Source of the DNA: Saccharopolyspora_D taberi
GTDB lineage: Bacteria > Actinomycetota > Actinomycetes > Mycobacteriales > Pseudonocardiaceae
Direction of reading: 5' to 3'
Assembly: GCF_039534165.1 (NCBI RefSeq)
Contig: NZ_BAAAUX010000024.1
Span: forward strand, 58,720 to 122,719
Length of the DNA: 64,000 bases
Positions 1 to 8,663 of the stretch are shown here, piece after piece. Below the pieces are notes generated by a model that was given only the letters and a program-made list of their open reading frames with translations, ran no database searches and was not told the origin of the DNA. The position numbers and the translations under genes were made by a program. Position 1 is the stretch's first letter; the number at the start of each line of letters is the position of its first letter.

Positions 1-5
1 GCACT

Positions 6-1169
6 ATGGGGCACGCATGGCGCAGCGAGGTCGAGCGTGTCCTCCGGCAAGTACCACGCCACGAGTTCGTTCCCGAGGCCGACCTTGAGACCGCCTACCA
101 CTCCTGGAAGGCGGTGATCACACACCGGTTCGAGGACGGCGCATCGCTATCCTGCGCTTCAGCTCCCTACGTCGTCGCGATGATGCTGGACCAGCTCGAT
201 GTCCAACCGGGCAACCGTGTATTGGAGATCGGCGCAGGGACCGGCTACAACGCGGCCCTGCTGTCCGAGTTGACCGGCGACGCCGAAAACGTGACCACGA
301 TCGACATCGACGCGGACGTGACCACGCAGGCATCCCGCGCATTGCAGACCACCGGCTACGGAGGCGTCCGCGTTGTCACCGGGGACGGGGCCGCCGGTGT
401 TCCCGAGCACGCACCCTACGACCGCATCATCGCCACGGTCAGCCCCTGGGATATCCCCGAAGCCTGGTGGAACCAACTGGCCCCTGGTGGCCGAATCGTC
501 CTGCCCTTGCGGTGGCGCGGGCAAGCCCGCAGTGTCGCCTTCAGCGAGCAGGAGGGTCGCCTGATCTCCGACTCTGTCGAACTGTGCGGATTCGTCTACC
601 TGGTCGGTGACGACGAAGGCGAACGAAGTGCGCCGATCACCGAGGACGGCACGGTCGGCCTGCACTGGGACCGTGATCAAGCAGTGGACCCGAGCGTCCT
701 GAAAGGTGTGTTTGACCAGCCTCGCATCACCGCCTGGTCCGGGGTCACCATCGCCGGGGATGAGTCCCACGACGGACTGTGGCTGCACATGACAGTGACC
801 GACTCGCGCACATGCCGAGTCAACGCACAGTCCGACGTTTCCGCCGACGTGTGCGATCCGATCGCGCCGCTGCGTTCCCCCGCCCTGGTCGAGGGTGGGT
901 CTCTGGCCTACCTCACATCCCGACGACAGGAAACCGAGAACGGGGCGCGCTGGGAACTGGGAGCAATAGGAAACGGACCCGCCGCCGAGGAACTGACCGA
1001 ACGACTGTGCGACGAAATCCGAGCCTGGTCTTCAGCACGGGACAAACGACCAACGGTGATCGCCTATCCAGCCGACACGCCGGATAACGAACTTGCGGCG
1101 ACGCCTATCGAAAAGGCCCACAGCAGGCTCGTGCTCACCTTTGACGACAAGTTGAGCACCGCGATGTAG
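6..1169 (+). CDS. PCMT-fold SAM-dependent methyltransferase
   Basis: A 387-residue methyltransferase of the protein-L-isoaspartate O-methyltransferase fold. Residues 72-82 form the SAM-binding glycine loop (LEIGAGTGYN), and residues 48-64 (LSCASAPYVVAMMLDQL) are the segment that precedes it in PCMT proteins. The C-terminal half is an extension beyond the catalytic fold, as in the methyltransferases of FxLD/ATP-grasp peptide maturation systems; that subfamily assignment is from memory of the family, and no precursor peptide or maturase is visible here. The first ATG is six bases into the window, so the true start may lie further left. It runs opposite to the phage genes and is separated from them by a terminator hairpin. 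Because no downstream half of the interrupted host glycosylase gene is seen left of it, it probably still lies inside the prophage as cargo. Confidence 0.75.
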   Translation: MGHAWRSEVERVLRQVPRHEFVPEADLETAYHSWKAVITHRFEDGASLSCASAPYVVAMMLDQLDVQPGNRVLEIGAGTGYNAALLSELTGDAENVTTIDIDADVTTQASRALQTTGYGGVRVVTGDGAAGVPEHAPYDRIIATVSPWDIPEAWWNQLAPGGRIVLPLRWRGQARSVAFSEQEGRLISDSVELCGFVYLVGDDEGERSAPITEDGTVGLHWDRDQAVDPSVLKGVFDQPRITAWSGVTIAGDESHDGLWLHMTVTDSRTCRVNAQSDVSADVCDPIAPLRSPALVEGGSLAYLTSRRQETENGARWELGAIGNGPAAEELTERLCDEIRAWSSARDKRPTVIAYPADTPDNELAATPIEKAHSRLVLTFDDKLSTAM

Positions 1170-1208
1170 CGCAACCGCGACAGCGATACATCAAGGCCCC
1201 AAACGGAA

Positions 1209-1246
1209 ACGAGCCCCACCCGAGGCGCGTCTTGGGTGGGGCTCGT
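1209..1246. terminator. Bidirectional terminator hairpin
   Basis: A perfect 13-base inverted repeat (ACGAGCCCCACCC / GGGTGGGGCTCGT) with a 12-base loop lies between the stop of the methyltransferase and the convergent small gene at 1276-1524. There is no long T tract, but position and stem strength fit a terminator serving both strands. Confidence 0.7.
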
Positions 1247-1275
1247 CCATGCCGGTGCGGGTGATCGTACTTGTG

Positions 1276-1524
1276 TCAGCGGTAGGACAGCACGAGCGCT
1301 GCGGCGGCGCTGTCTTTGGTGGGCCAGCCGAGGGAGCGCGGTGATCCTTCGGGTGGCCGCACTGGCTTGCCGTCTTTGCGTTCGGGCTCGTAGACCGTTG
1401 CGCCTGATCTTTCGACGCGGCGGACAGTGCCGAGGTATTCCTTGTGCTTGCTGTAGACCTCCCACACCGCTGTCAGGCTGAATCGGGCTCCGGGCAGGCG
1501 ACCGCTGCTGTTGGACTGAGGCAC
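1276..1524 (-). CDS. Small phage protein, 82 aa, unknown function
   Basis: A short basic protein of 82 residues starting at GTG with a strong ribosome binding site (AAGGAGGG) a few bases upstream, which decides the start. No membrane segment or known motif is seen; it contains the segments VWEVYSKHKEYLGTV and SLGWPTKDSAAAALVL. It is the last gene of the leftward phage early region and converges on the methyltransferase gene across a terminator hairpin. Function not recognised. Confidence 0.6.
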   Translation of the reverse strand: MPQSNSSGRLPGARFSLTAVWEVYSKHKEYLGTVRRVERSGATVYEPERKDGKPVRPPEGSPRSLGWPTKDSAAAALVLSYR

Positions 1525-1712
1525 GACTTCCCTCCTTGTTCAGAACGACGCGGCGAAGGTCTGAGGCTCCAGCCAAGGCGAGGATGGGAAGGCTTTCCTT
1601 AGCTGTAGTACGGTCGCCTGGTCGAATCCACTAGTAATGGCGTGGGTTTCGGCATGGCGATTCACCGTGGCAGCGGTGGGATCGCCGAGTTGTGCTGCGA
1701 GGCACAGGCTGG

Positions 1713-2555
1713 TCACGCTGCTGCCACCGCCTTCGCGGCGGTGCGCAGCGTGGCCAGCGCCCTGCGGCGGTGCTTCCCGGCAACGCTTCGATCCACCCCG
1801 TAGTGCAGACCGAGAGCGTCGTCGGTGTGAGGTTCGAACCCGTAGAGGCCGTAGGCGCGACACAGCAGCTCATGATCGGCGGCGCTGACCATCTTGTGGT
1901 GCAACAGCTCGTCGACGTAGGCAGCCGTCGCGTCCTCGGGCCATGCAGCCGGGTCGGCTGGCTCCTCTGCGGTGTCTCCCGCAGGCTGCGGCGTTGGGAG
2001 CAGGAGCGCGGCGATGGCATCGAAGGTGTCGGCCTTCATGCGCCGGTTCACGTCGGGGTGGCTGGTCACGATCACACGCGCGGCGTCGCGATCGTGGTTG
2101 ACCTGCTCCAACGCGCTCTTCACAGTGCGGACCTGATCGGGGGAAAAGCCCGTCACAGCACGGGAAAGCCGTGATGCCTCGGTCGCGACACGGTTGGTGA
2201 TCGCGCGCTTGGCGCGGCGGGTGAAGTCGGCCGCTCCGTTGCGGGCCATCTCCAGCAGAGCCAAGACGCCTTCCTGGTGGCCATCGTCCGGGCCGAAAGC
2301 CGGATGCCGGCCAAAGCGGGCGCCGATGGCTTCGATCATGACGCCGTAGTGCCGGTAGAGCGCCAGTTCCGCCACGTTGTCGCGGCCACGCTGGCTGATT
2401 GAGAGAACCAGATCATCCGGGTCGTCGTCGTTGTCGACGACGTCTTGGAACTCGGCGTTCCGTATGAGCGCGCTTCCGATGGTGGAGAGCTGGTTGTTTC
2501 CGAATACAGCTTCTCGGGCGGCTGTTATTCGTTCGTCATAGGTGCGCCCGTCCAC
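1713..2555 (-). CDS. Phage sigma-70-like factor (putative)
   Basis: A 280-residue protein if started at the GTG at 2555, which has TAGGGGGAG just upstream; the frame stays open to 2630 but that longer start has no binding site. The C-terminal ~50 residues look like sigma region 4: an acidic helix (SAADHELLCRAYGLYGFE), then a turn and a recognition-like helix (ALGLHYGVDRSVAGKHRRRA). The middle part is helical with a basic stretch (FTRRAKRAITNRVATEASRLSR). Such proteins in actinophages are annotated as sigma factors or sigma-like regulators. Here it would be a candidate for switching RNA polymerase to phage promoters. Family assignment is by pattern only; a region 2 motif is not obvious. Confidence 0.5.
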   Translation of the reverse strand: MDGRTYDERITAAREAVFGNNQLSTIGSALIRNAEFQDVVDNDDDPDDLVLSISQRGRDNVAELALYRHYGVMIEAIGARFGRHPAFGPDDGHQEGVLALLEMARNGAADFTRRAKRAITNRVATEASRLSRAVTGFSPDQVRTVKSALEQVNHDRDAARVIVTSHPDVNRRMKADTFDAIAALLLPTPQPAGDTAEEPADPAAWPEDATAAYVDELLHHKMVSAADHELLCRAYGLYGFEPHTDDALGLHYGVDRSVAGKHRRRALATLRTAAKAVAAA

Positions 2556-2929
2556 AGAACTCCCCCTAAACACGTTCCGTATTTCTTTGCGCTCGCTAAA
2601 CGAAGCCCCTACTTTCGTTGCCAAGCGCAACTGCCCTGGGTCGCTGATACCTCCCCCCAGTCACTCCCCCTGAGTGACAAGCCCGCGCTCCTGAACACGT
2701 ACCGTAGGGAACGTACGTGGTTGCCCTTGATCTTTGAAGGGCGAAAAATAACGATCCCGTCTCGCGCTGTTCCGCAAGTCTGGCGCGTCACACGCTAATG
2801 GAGTAATCGCACAGTATTGCCCTACTCCGACTGCGTACTACTACGTAGCCCAGTCGCGCAGGAAACTACGCGATACGCATTTGGCGGTACTCAACCACAA
2901 TTGGTCTGACCATGTTGATCATCCGGAGC
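2556..2929 (-). promoter_or_regulatory. Gap between polymerase and sigma-like genes with two dyads
   Basis: A 374-base stretch without a convincing gene, lower in GC than its neighbours. It contains a perfect inverted repeat GTCACTC-N5-GAGTGAC (2660-2678) and a second dyad CACGTAC-N10-GTACGTG (2696-2719), plus near-direct repeats of cACGTwCCGTa at about 2570 and 2696. The arrangement suggests operators and a promoter for the sigma-like gene. No clear -35/-10 pair could be assigned. Confidence 0.4.
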
Positions 2930-4837
2930 TTAGGAAGCGAGGGGGAGCCCTGGGGCTGTCTCCTGCGGTGTGGTCCACGGTTGGTCTCCTGTCCGGATGT
3001 AGCGGGTGGTATCGGGCTCCCAGGCGGCTCCGAAGATCTCAGCTTCGGTGTCCAGCGGGACACCGTAGAACTCCGGAACGGTCAAGGTCCGTTGAATCTC
3101 CTCGGCGAGTTCGAAGACGTCGGTCTCGGAGGCTTCGAAGATCACTTCGTCGTGGACGGGCAAGCGCAGATGCTCGGTCAGTCCTGCTGCGTCCAGGTCC
3201 AGGAGCCCTTGGGCGAAGACGTCGCGGGCGACGCTCTGGATCATGTAGTTGGTCGCGGCGTACAACCTGGTGCGGTCCAGCGGCAGGATGCGGCCAGTGG
3301 GCGAGATCAGCTCTTTTGCCCCGTACCGGCCCCGTGCGGTCAGGCGAGCTGAATAGCGCTTGATGCCGGGGAAGGTCCGGTCGTAGGCGGCGATGGCGCG
3401 TCGGACATCGGCCAGCGGCGCCCCGGTCTGGAGCGCGATCGACTCGGCACCACCGCCGTAGACCTTCCCGAAGCCCACCGTCTTGGCCACCTTGCGGTGG
3501 CGCTTGGTGAAGTCCGGTCCGTAGATCTGCTCAGCGGTGAAGTCGTGCAGATCGGCACCGTCCCGGATGGCTTGCACCATCGCGCGGTCGGCGGACAGCG
3601 CGGCCAGGACACGCATCTCGATGGCGGAGTAGTCGACACTGCCGATGACGCTGCCGGGTTCGGCCACCATCGCCTTGCGGATCGTGCCGTCGCCTGCGGG
3701 GAGCTGCTGCAACGGCGGCTTGCTGATGGACATGCGCGCGGTGCGCGCCTGAAGCGAATTGATCTTGGGGTGCAGCCGGGAGCGTTCGTCGAGCCCGGAG
3801 GCCATCGCGTCGGCATACGTTGTCTTCCAGCGCGCGGCGCGCTTGGCCCGCACGACGGCGTCAGCTAGCGGGTTCGGCTCTCGGACACCGAGGCGTTCCC
3901 ACCGAGGATCGAGGTCGGCCAACGGCAGCAGGACGTCCTTGTCGACCTGCAATGCCCCGCCGCTGGTGGTAGCCGTCAGGTTTTCGCCCATCGCCACGAG
4001 CGCTTCGGCGACCTGCTTGGTCGACCCGATTGTCGACACCCCGTACCGGCTGGCCCGCCTGCGGTGATGTTCTGCCTCGGTGGCCAGCCGCGAGGACATC
4101 CCGGAGACGTACTCGCTGTTGACGCGGACTCCGCGCCGTTCCATCGCCGCGCAGACCCGAGCGACCTGGTGCTCGAAGTCGGCCAGACGCATAAGGCCGC
4201 GCTCGTGCACCTGCGGCCCGAGCACATCGAGCAACCGGGACGCGAAGATGGTGTCCAGTCCTGCATAGCGCACGTAGACCGGGTGGTCGGACGGGATGGC
4301 CGCCCACCCAGTGGACTTGGTGTGCCCGAGTTCCCGGAACACGCTGATCAGGCCGTCTTGGGTATCGGGCGCGTCCGGGTCAATGTAGTACTGCGACAAC
4401 GGTTTGAGACCGTGCCCAATGCCGCCATCCTCCCGGCCCCGCGAGTCGAGCAGGTGCGCCAGAATCCGCGTATCGGTGGTCTTGCTCGCCAGCACCTCCA
4501 TCGGCAGATCCAGGTGCCGATCGAGCACGAGCCAGTCGTGCGGCGCGTTGTGCAGCGCAATCCGGGGCAGCCGCAACAGGACGTCACGGGCCGTGGCCCA
4601 TGTACCCGGTCGGCCTTCAACCCGGAGGACCCACGCTTCCCGTGCGGTGCCGAACTGCACGGTCCGCAACCGGTTACCCCTGGCGTAGGTGTCAAGCCCG
4701 GTTCCTTCGGTGTCGACCCCGATCACCCGGCCGCTTTCTCGCCGTGCCCATGTGGTGAACGCCTCCAGGTCCTCGGCGGTCTCCGGCAGGTAGGTGACCG
4801 TCTCCTCGCCAACGACCCGGTAGGAATAGCTGCGCAT
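2930..4837 (-). CDS. Family A DNA polymerase (phage PolA) with 3'-5' exonuclease domain
   Basis: A 635-residue phage replicative polymerase lacking the 5' nuclease domain of cellular Pol I. The N-terminal third is a DnaQ-like proofreading exonuclease: VDTEG (D42, E44), HNAPHDW (D101), YAGLD (about 191-195). The polymerase domain shows motif A VDYSAIEMRVL (D402), motif B RKVAKTVGFGKVYGG (about 448-462) and motif C VHDEV (H562, D563, E564), so it looks catalytically complete. The start chosen is the ATG preceded by GGGAGGTGACC; the open frame reaches 4897 but overlaps the primase gene there. It lies 11 bases downstream of the primase-helicase stop, so the two are probably co-transcribed and act together at the phage fork. 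Confidence 0.93.
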   Translation of the reverse strand: MRSYSYRVVGEETVTYLPETAEDLEAFTTWARRESGRVIGVDTEGTGLDTYARGNRLRTVQFGTAREAWVLRVEGRPGTWATARDVLLRLPRIALHNAPHDWLVLDRHLDLPMEVLASKTTDTRILAHLLDSRGREDGGIGHGLKPLSQYYIDPDAPDTQDGLISVFRELGHTKSTGWAAIPSDHPVYVRYAGLDTIFASRLLDVLGPQVHERGLMRLADFEHQVARVCAAMERRGVRVNSEYVSGMSSRLATEAEHHRRRASRYGVSTIGSTKQVAEALVAMGENLTATTSGGALQVDKDVLLPLADLDPRWERLGVREPNPLADAVVRAKRAARWKTTYADAMASGLDERSRLHPKINSLQARTARMSISKPPLQQLPAGDGTIRKAMVAEPGSVIGSVDYSAIEMRVLAALSADRAMVQAIRDGADLHDFTAEQIYGPDFTKRHRKVAKTVGFGKVYGGGAESIALQTGAPLADVRRAIAAYDRTFPGIKRYSARLTARGRYGAKELISPTGRILPLDRTRLYAATNYMIQSVARDVFAQGLLDLDAAGLTEHLRLPVHDEVIFEASETDVFELAEEIQRTLTVPEFYGVPLDTEAEIFGAAWEPDTTRYIRTGDQPWTTPQETAPGLPLAS

Positions 4838-4848
4838 GGTCACCTCCC

Positions 4849-6987
4849 TCATTCCGTGATGGGTTCTTCGTCGTCTTCTCCGAGGTAGCGCTCCCACTCA
4901 GGAGCGAGGTCGCTCCAACGAAAGCCGCGTCCTGTCTCCTTGCCGACGCGGACGACCACCGGCCGCACACCGAACTCGGCCAGGAACCGCCGCACGTGCT
5001 CATCATCAATGCCCTGGCCTCTGCTCCAACGGCCGAAGATCTGGTCGGCGTCGATGACGCGCTCGGCCAGCGCCGAGCGGAACACGACGCGGTCGTTGAT
5101 GCCGCGTCCCCAGTTACCGGCGCGGTAGACATCGCGCGTCGCGCGCAGGAACCGGACGCTGATGTTCTCGGCCTGCTCCTTGCCCGCATCCCGCAATGCC
5201 TCGCACGCGGCGACCGCGCGAGCCGGCCAGTGCCCACCGGCCATCACCGCGGGCAAGGACAGCACCGACCACAGCTCCAGATCGCGGTTGGACACCATCG
5301 GAGCCAGCTCGTCTTCGACCTGGTCCAGGACGTCGCTGACAACGTCATCGCTGGCAACCGACGCCGTCCAGGCCGCTAGCTTCTCGGCAAGGTCATCGGC
5401 AACCGGACCGTCGCGACGGGGACGAAACGAGGCCGGGCGTTCGTGCGGCATCGCCTGCTGCATCGACACCACGAAAGTCCGTGACAGCAACGCATCCGGC
5501 AGCGCAGCACGGGCCAAGCCAGCCCAGACGATCGGCGCGAAAGTGGTGTAGCTGATGGCCTTGCGCTGGTCGTTGGTGTCGGCCCGGATGGTGTCCTGAC
5601 CCCGCTTGTACCCGCTGTTCAAGACCGCGGTGATGCTGCTGGTGTCCTGGCCGCGGGCCGCGTAGAGGTTGTCGACCTCGTCCAACCCGAGCGGCACCGG
5701 GATATCCGGCTTGTCCGGGTCGGAGTCCTCATACGTCATCGCGTTGATCGTGCGCAGAACGGACGCGGCCGTGGGGTCCACGGCCAACCTTCCTTGCGCC
5801 AGCCTGCACACCAAGTCCAGCGCCAAGGTCTTGCCGCTGCCGGGAACCGTGGACAGGAACCCCAGTCGCGGCGCGACGTCGGCGGCATCCGAACGGCGAA
5901 CGAAGTAGCACGTCGCCACCCACAGCGTGATCACATCGAACCACGTCGGCGGCTCGATGAGCAGGAACCGTTGCAGGAACGCGTGTACCGCATCCAGCAG
6001 CTCTACGGGATCGCCGTCGAAGGTCCCGTCGAGCCGCACTGGCAGGGCACGTCGGATCGCTTCGGCGAACTCGTCGCCGAAGCTCTCGCTCTGGCGGTAC
6101 CAGTCGGCGAGATCCCCGCGCCCTGTCGGAAGGAATAGCCCTTTGGCCGTGACTCCGAGGTCGGCCAGGTGCTCGGCGAGGTGGCGGTTGAACTGCTGCC
6201 CGCTCTCGTCGGCATCCCCAGCAAGCACGATCTCCCGTCCTGCGGCCCCGGTCACGATCGCCTCAGCGGTCGCGCGTCGGCGCGCATGCGATGCCCCGGC
6301 CACCGCCACCACTGTGAAACCAGCCGCAGCCACCACGAGCCCATCGCTGGGTCCCTCGGTGACCACGACCGGCCCGGCGGCGCTGGCACGGAACCAGGCC
6401 AGGTGTGCCCAGCGCTTTCCCTCGGGGTTGGTCAGCCCGGCCCACCGGTTCGCATCCGTACCGGAGAGGTCGCGGCCCTGGGCGCCGTGGGCGATGCCCT
6501 CGGGTGTGTAGAACGGCACCACCAACCTGGGGTACTCGGTGAAGGACTCCGAGGCATGCGCGAACGGTGCAGAACCGTCGTCGAACCCGAGCCCAAGTAC
6601 CCGAGCGGTGTCCTCGGTGATGCCGAACCGGTCCTGTGCGTAGGTGGCGGCCGGTGAGCCGGCGAATGCCGCCTGTGCGCGGTCCAGATAGGACGCGAGC
6701 GCAGCGATGTCGGCGGTGCTGAGATCTTCCGCCGGCACGGTGCCCGCGGTGATCTCCCCATCGACGTCGAACAAATCTGACCAGGACAGGCCGACCTGCT
6801 TGAGCATGGCGGCGACGTCACAGCCCTGCGACCGGCAATGCAGAACTGCTTTGTGCTCGGGGCTCACGCTGATCAGCAGCGACGGTTTCCGGTCGCCATG
6901 CACGGGGCACCGCACCAACCACCCATCGCTGCGCTGCTCGGCCGGTCCCCCTGCCGCGAGCCGCTGCACCAGCGTGTCGATGTGCAC
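4849..6987 (-). CDS. Primase-helicase fusion (zinc finger, TOPRIM, P-loop ATPase)
   Basis: A 712-residue replication protein starting at the GTG that follows GGAGGTAGCG. A CHC2-type zinc finger is at residues 27-56 (CPVH ... CRSQGC). A TOPRIM primase core follows with the acidic residue in VTEGPSDG (E211) and GDADESG (D258, D260). The C-terminal half is an ATPase with Walker A TVPGSGKT (about 380-387) and Walker B-like LGLDEVDN, ending in a DUF3631-like region. It would make primers and unwind DNA for the family A polymerase encoded immediately downstream. It starts 3 bases after the stop of the nuclease gene upstream, so translation is likely coupled. Confidence 0.88.
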   Translation of the reverse strand: MHIDTLVQRLAAGGPAEQRSDGWLVRCPVHGDRKPSLLISVSPEHKAVLHCRSQGCDVAAMLKQVGLSWSDLFDVDGEITAGTVPAEDLSTADIAALASYLDRAQAAFAGSPAATYAQDRFGITEDTARVLGLGFDDGSAPFAHASESFTEYPRLVVPFYTPEGIAHGAQGRDLSGTDANRWAGLTNPEGKRWAHLAWFRASAAGPVVVTEGPSDGLVVAAAGFTVVAVAGASHARRRATAEAIVTGAAGREIVLAGDADESGQQFNRHLAEHLADLGVTAKGLFLPTGRGDLADWYRQSESFGDEFAEAIRRALPVRLDGTFDGDPVELLDAVHAFLQRFLLIEPPTWFDVITLWVATCYFVRRSDAADVAPRLGFLSTVPGSGKTLALDLVCRLAQGRLAVDPTAASVLRTINAMTYEDSDPDKPDIPVPLGLDEVDNLYAARGQDTSSITAVLNSGYKRGQDTIRADTNDQRKAISYTTFAPIVWAGLARAALPDALLSRTFVVSMQQAMPHERPASFRPRRDGPVADDLAEKLAAWTASVASDDVVSDVLDQVEDELAPMVSNRDLELWSVLSLPAVMAGGHWPARAVAACEALRDAGKEQAENISVRFLRATRDVYRAGNWGRGINDRVVFRSALAERVIDADQIFGRWSRGQGIDDEHVRRFLAEFGVRPVVVRVGKETGRGFRWSDLAPEWERYLGEDDEEPITE

Positions 6988-6989
6988 CG

Positions 6990-7400
6990 CTACCTCCGTG
7001 ATGTTGTCCCGTGCTCCTCGACATGCAGGCGGTAGGTCGCCGGGTCGGCTCGCCGTAGTGCGTCCTCGGCGTCCCGCAGCCGCGCGACCAGGCGGGCGTG
7101 GTTCTCGATGGTCGAAATCGCAAGGCACTCCGGCGTTTTGATGTGCGGACGCTTGGCCAGCACGACGTGAAAGGGCACGTCCTTGTTGTCCGCCTCCCGC
7201 CGTGCTTGGCGCACCCACTCCAAGACATCCCAACGCCTGTGGGCCTTCGACTCGGCGGCGTGCAGGTAGATCCCCTCCAGGTCGCCGATGTCGAGTACGC
7301 CGTGCTGGGCCAAGCGGCGAACCGGTGTGCCGAGCACTTGCGAGTAGTAGGCCGCACACCGGCTTTCCCAGTTCGTGCCAGTCGTTCGGGCTCGGCTCAC
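6990..7400 (-). CDS. Holliday-junction-resolvase-like nuclease (PD-(D/E)XK)
   Basis: A 136-residue protein with a small nuclease pattern: GTNWES near the N-terminus, then HGVLDIGDLEGIYLHAAESKAH (residues about 34-54 in pieces), which supplies an acidic residue, a beta strand and an ExK motif, followed by FHVVLAKRPH. This is the layout of resolvase-type PD-(D/E)XK nucleases carried by actinophages. It would process recombination or replication intermediates. Its start overlaps the previous gene's stop by four bases (ATGA) and its stop sits just before the primase start. Whether it resolves junctions or is another structure-specific nuclease cannot be told from the sequence. Confidence 0.6.
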   Translation of the reverse strand: MSRARTTGTNWESRCAAYYSQVLGTPVRRLAQHGVLDIGDLEGIYLHAAESKAHRRWDVLEWVRQARREADNKDVPFHVVLAKRPHIKTPECLAISTIENHARLVARLRDAEDALRRADPATYRLHVEEHGTTSRR

Positions 7401-7753
7401 GCGCTCTCACCTGCCAGCTCGGCGAGACTGCGCTTGAGCACGGCCAGCTCCCACACCGCGTCGTCGCGCTCCGCGGTGGTACGGGCCAGCTTGCGGTGGA
7501 TGGTCTCGGCGCTCTCGCGCCAGTAATCACGGTCAGCACGCATCGCCTCGTACCGCTCCGCGCGAACACCAGTGGTGGCCTCGCCGAGTTGGGCGTTCTT
7601 CGCTGCGATCTCGCGCTGGGCTTGCTCCAGTTCCTCGCAGAGGACGGCGATCGATTCGTAGGCGCGGTCCAACGCGATCTGTGCGGGGAGCGACGGCGAG
7701 GTTCCCACCAGCGGCCGAGGCAAGCAGGTGGCGAGCTGCACGTAGACGGGCAT
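7397..7753 (-). CDS. Coiled-coil phage protein, 118 aa
   Basis: A 118-residue protein with a heptad-rich centre (about residues 28-112, rich in E, A, R and L), so probably an alpha-helical coiled coil. The first 25 residues (VYVQLATCLPRPLVGTSPSL) are not helical. The start ATG follows CGGAGGTAGTC. It overlaps the resolvase-like gene by ATGA and follows a 36-residue ORF by 14 bases. Position within the replication cluster suggests an accessory replication or recombination role, but the family is not recognised. Confidence 0.65.
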   Translation of the reverse strand: MPVYVQLATCLPRPLVGTSPSLPAQIALDRAYESIAVLCEELEQAQREIAAKNAQLGEATTGVRAERYEAMRADRDYWRESAETIHRKLARTTAERDDAVWELAVLKRSLAELAGESA

Positions 7754-7767
7754 GACTACCTCCGATC

Positions 7768-7878
7768 TCAGGCGTGATTGCGGTTCGGGGACGGGGGAAA
7801 GTGGCGCCGTCGCCGTGGACGCGCGGTGTAGGGCGTGGCAGGGATCTCGGTGTCGGCAGACTCGGGCTCAGCAGGCAT
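7768..7878 (-). CDS. Small basic C-terminal-tailed peptide, 36 aa
   Basis: A 36-residue ORF: acidic/Pro first half (MPAEPESADTEIPATP) and an Arg/Pro second half (TARPRRRRHFPPSPNRNHA). ATG start with CAGGAG seven bases upstream, and the stop is 14 bases before the next gene's start, so it fits tightly between the terminator hairpin at 7897 and the coiled-coil gene. No homology is recognised. Reality is supported by binding site and spacing only. Confidence 0.5.
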   Translation of the reverse strand: MPAEPESADTEIPATPYTARPRRRRHFPPSPNRNHA

Positions 7879-7896
7879 GAAGACTCCTGGGACGCG

Positions 7897-7934
7897 AAAA
7901 CGCCCCGGCTTCCCTGGTGGGAACTGCCGGGGCG
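7897..7934 (-). terminator. Intrinsic terminator after the directionality factor gene
   Basis: On the minus strand a stem CGCCCCGGCAGTTCCC / GGGAAGCCGGGGCG (with a small mismatch) is followed by TTTT. It lies 15 bases past the stop of the Gp3-like gene and would separate it from the replication genes downstream. Confidence 0.7.
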
Positions 7935-7948
7935 CAGAGAGCGAGTAG

Positions 7949-8653
7949 CTACGCTGCGGCTTCCAGCGGGGTCGTGTCCGCGGTGATGTCGGTCAGCGCG
8001 GGGCGGTGGTAGTCGACGTGCTGGCCCTTCTTCGTGGTGAACTCCACGTGCTCCAGGCTCAGCGTCAGGCGAATCCGGGCACCGCCCTCGGCGGCTTCGG
8101 CAATCGCGTTTTCGATCTCGTGAAGCTCCTTGGTGAGCGTCCAACTGCTCGTCCTGTACAGGAAGAAGCCCAGCTCCTCGTCGGCGGCCAGCCGCGCTTT
8201 GAGGGTGATCTCCGGCTGCGGCCCGGTGCCCTTTTCCGCGTTGGCCTTGCGGACGGTGAACTCCGGCGGGCACCCGCAGGGCTGGCCACGATCCTCGCCG
8301 TCGACGAAGTACACGCCGTCGCAGGCGTGGATGATCCCCTTGCGCCCCCACAGCACCATGCGCGAGCGCAGGGCGTCCGGGTCGTCCAGGATCAGGTCAA
8401 CGCGGGAGGACTCGGAGAGCACTTGCAGGTTGTTGGCCTTCTCGGTGTCCCACTCCTCCACCTCACCGCCGAACAGCTCGGCGACGCGGTCGGCGACCTC
8501 GGGGTCATCGGAGGTGAAGCGCCATTCCGACAACGACAGCGGCTTGGTCTTGGTCATCAGGCCGCCGTGGATGTAGCCGACGACGTCTTCGACGTAGCGG
8601 TTGCGAGGACGCGGCTTTGCTTCGGGGTCGGTTTCCCAAATGCGCAGGCTCAT
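7949..8653 (-). CDS. Recombination directionality factor, phiC31 Gp3-like
   Basis: A 234-residue protein matching the Gp3-like family, the directionality factors that bind large serine integrases and switch them to excision. Recognisable family segments are LRIWETDPEAKPRPRNRY at the start, WRFTSDDPEVADRVAELFGG, the Cys-rich GQPCGCPPEFTVRKANAE and LEHVEFTTKKGQHVDYHRP near the end. Length is close to that of phiC31 Gp3. The start ATG has CAGGAG upstream. The partner would be the serine integrase at 36963-38543, about 28 kb away at the other end of the prophage. The family call comes from motif recognition. Confidence 0.82.
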   Translation of the reverse strand: MSLRIWETDPEAKPRPRNRYVEDVVGYIHGGLMTKTKPLSLSEWRFTSDDPEVADRVAELFGGEVEEWDTEKANNLQVLSESSRVDLILDDPDALRSRMVLWGRKGIIHACDGVYFVDGEDRGQPCGCPPEFTVRKANAEKGTGPQPEITLKARLAADEELGFFLYRTSSWTLTKELHEIENAIAEAAEGGARIRLTLSLEHVEFTTKKGQHVDYHRPALTDITADTTPLEAAA

Positions 8654-8663
8654 GATGCTCCTG

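Noticed and set aside
1709..1800. Left attachment site near the window start
   Set aside because: No sequence coding for the missing YHVSxxNT end of the glycosylase was found between 1 and 2000, so the left junction is taken to be outside the window.
2609..2791. 60-codon minus-strand frame upstream of the sigma-like gene
   Set aside because: Overlaps the dyads and the better GTG start region, has no binding site and no recognisable sequence.
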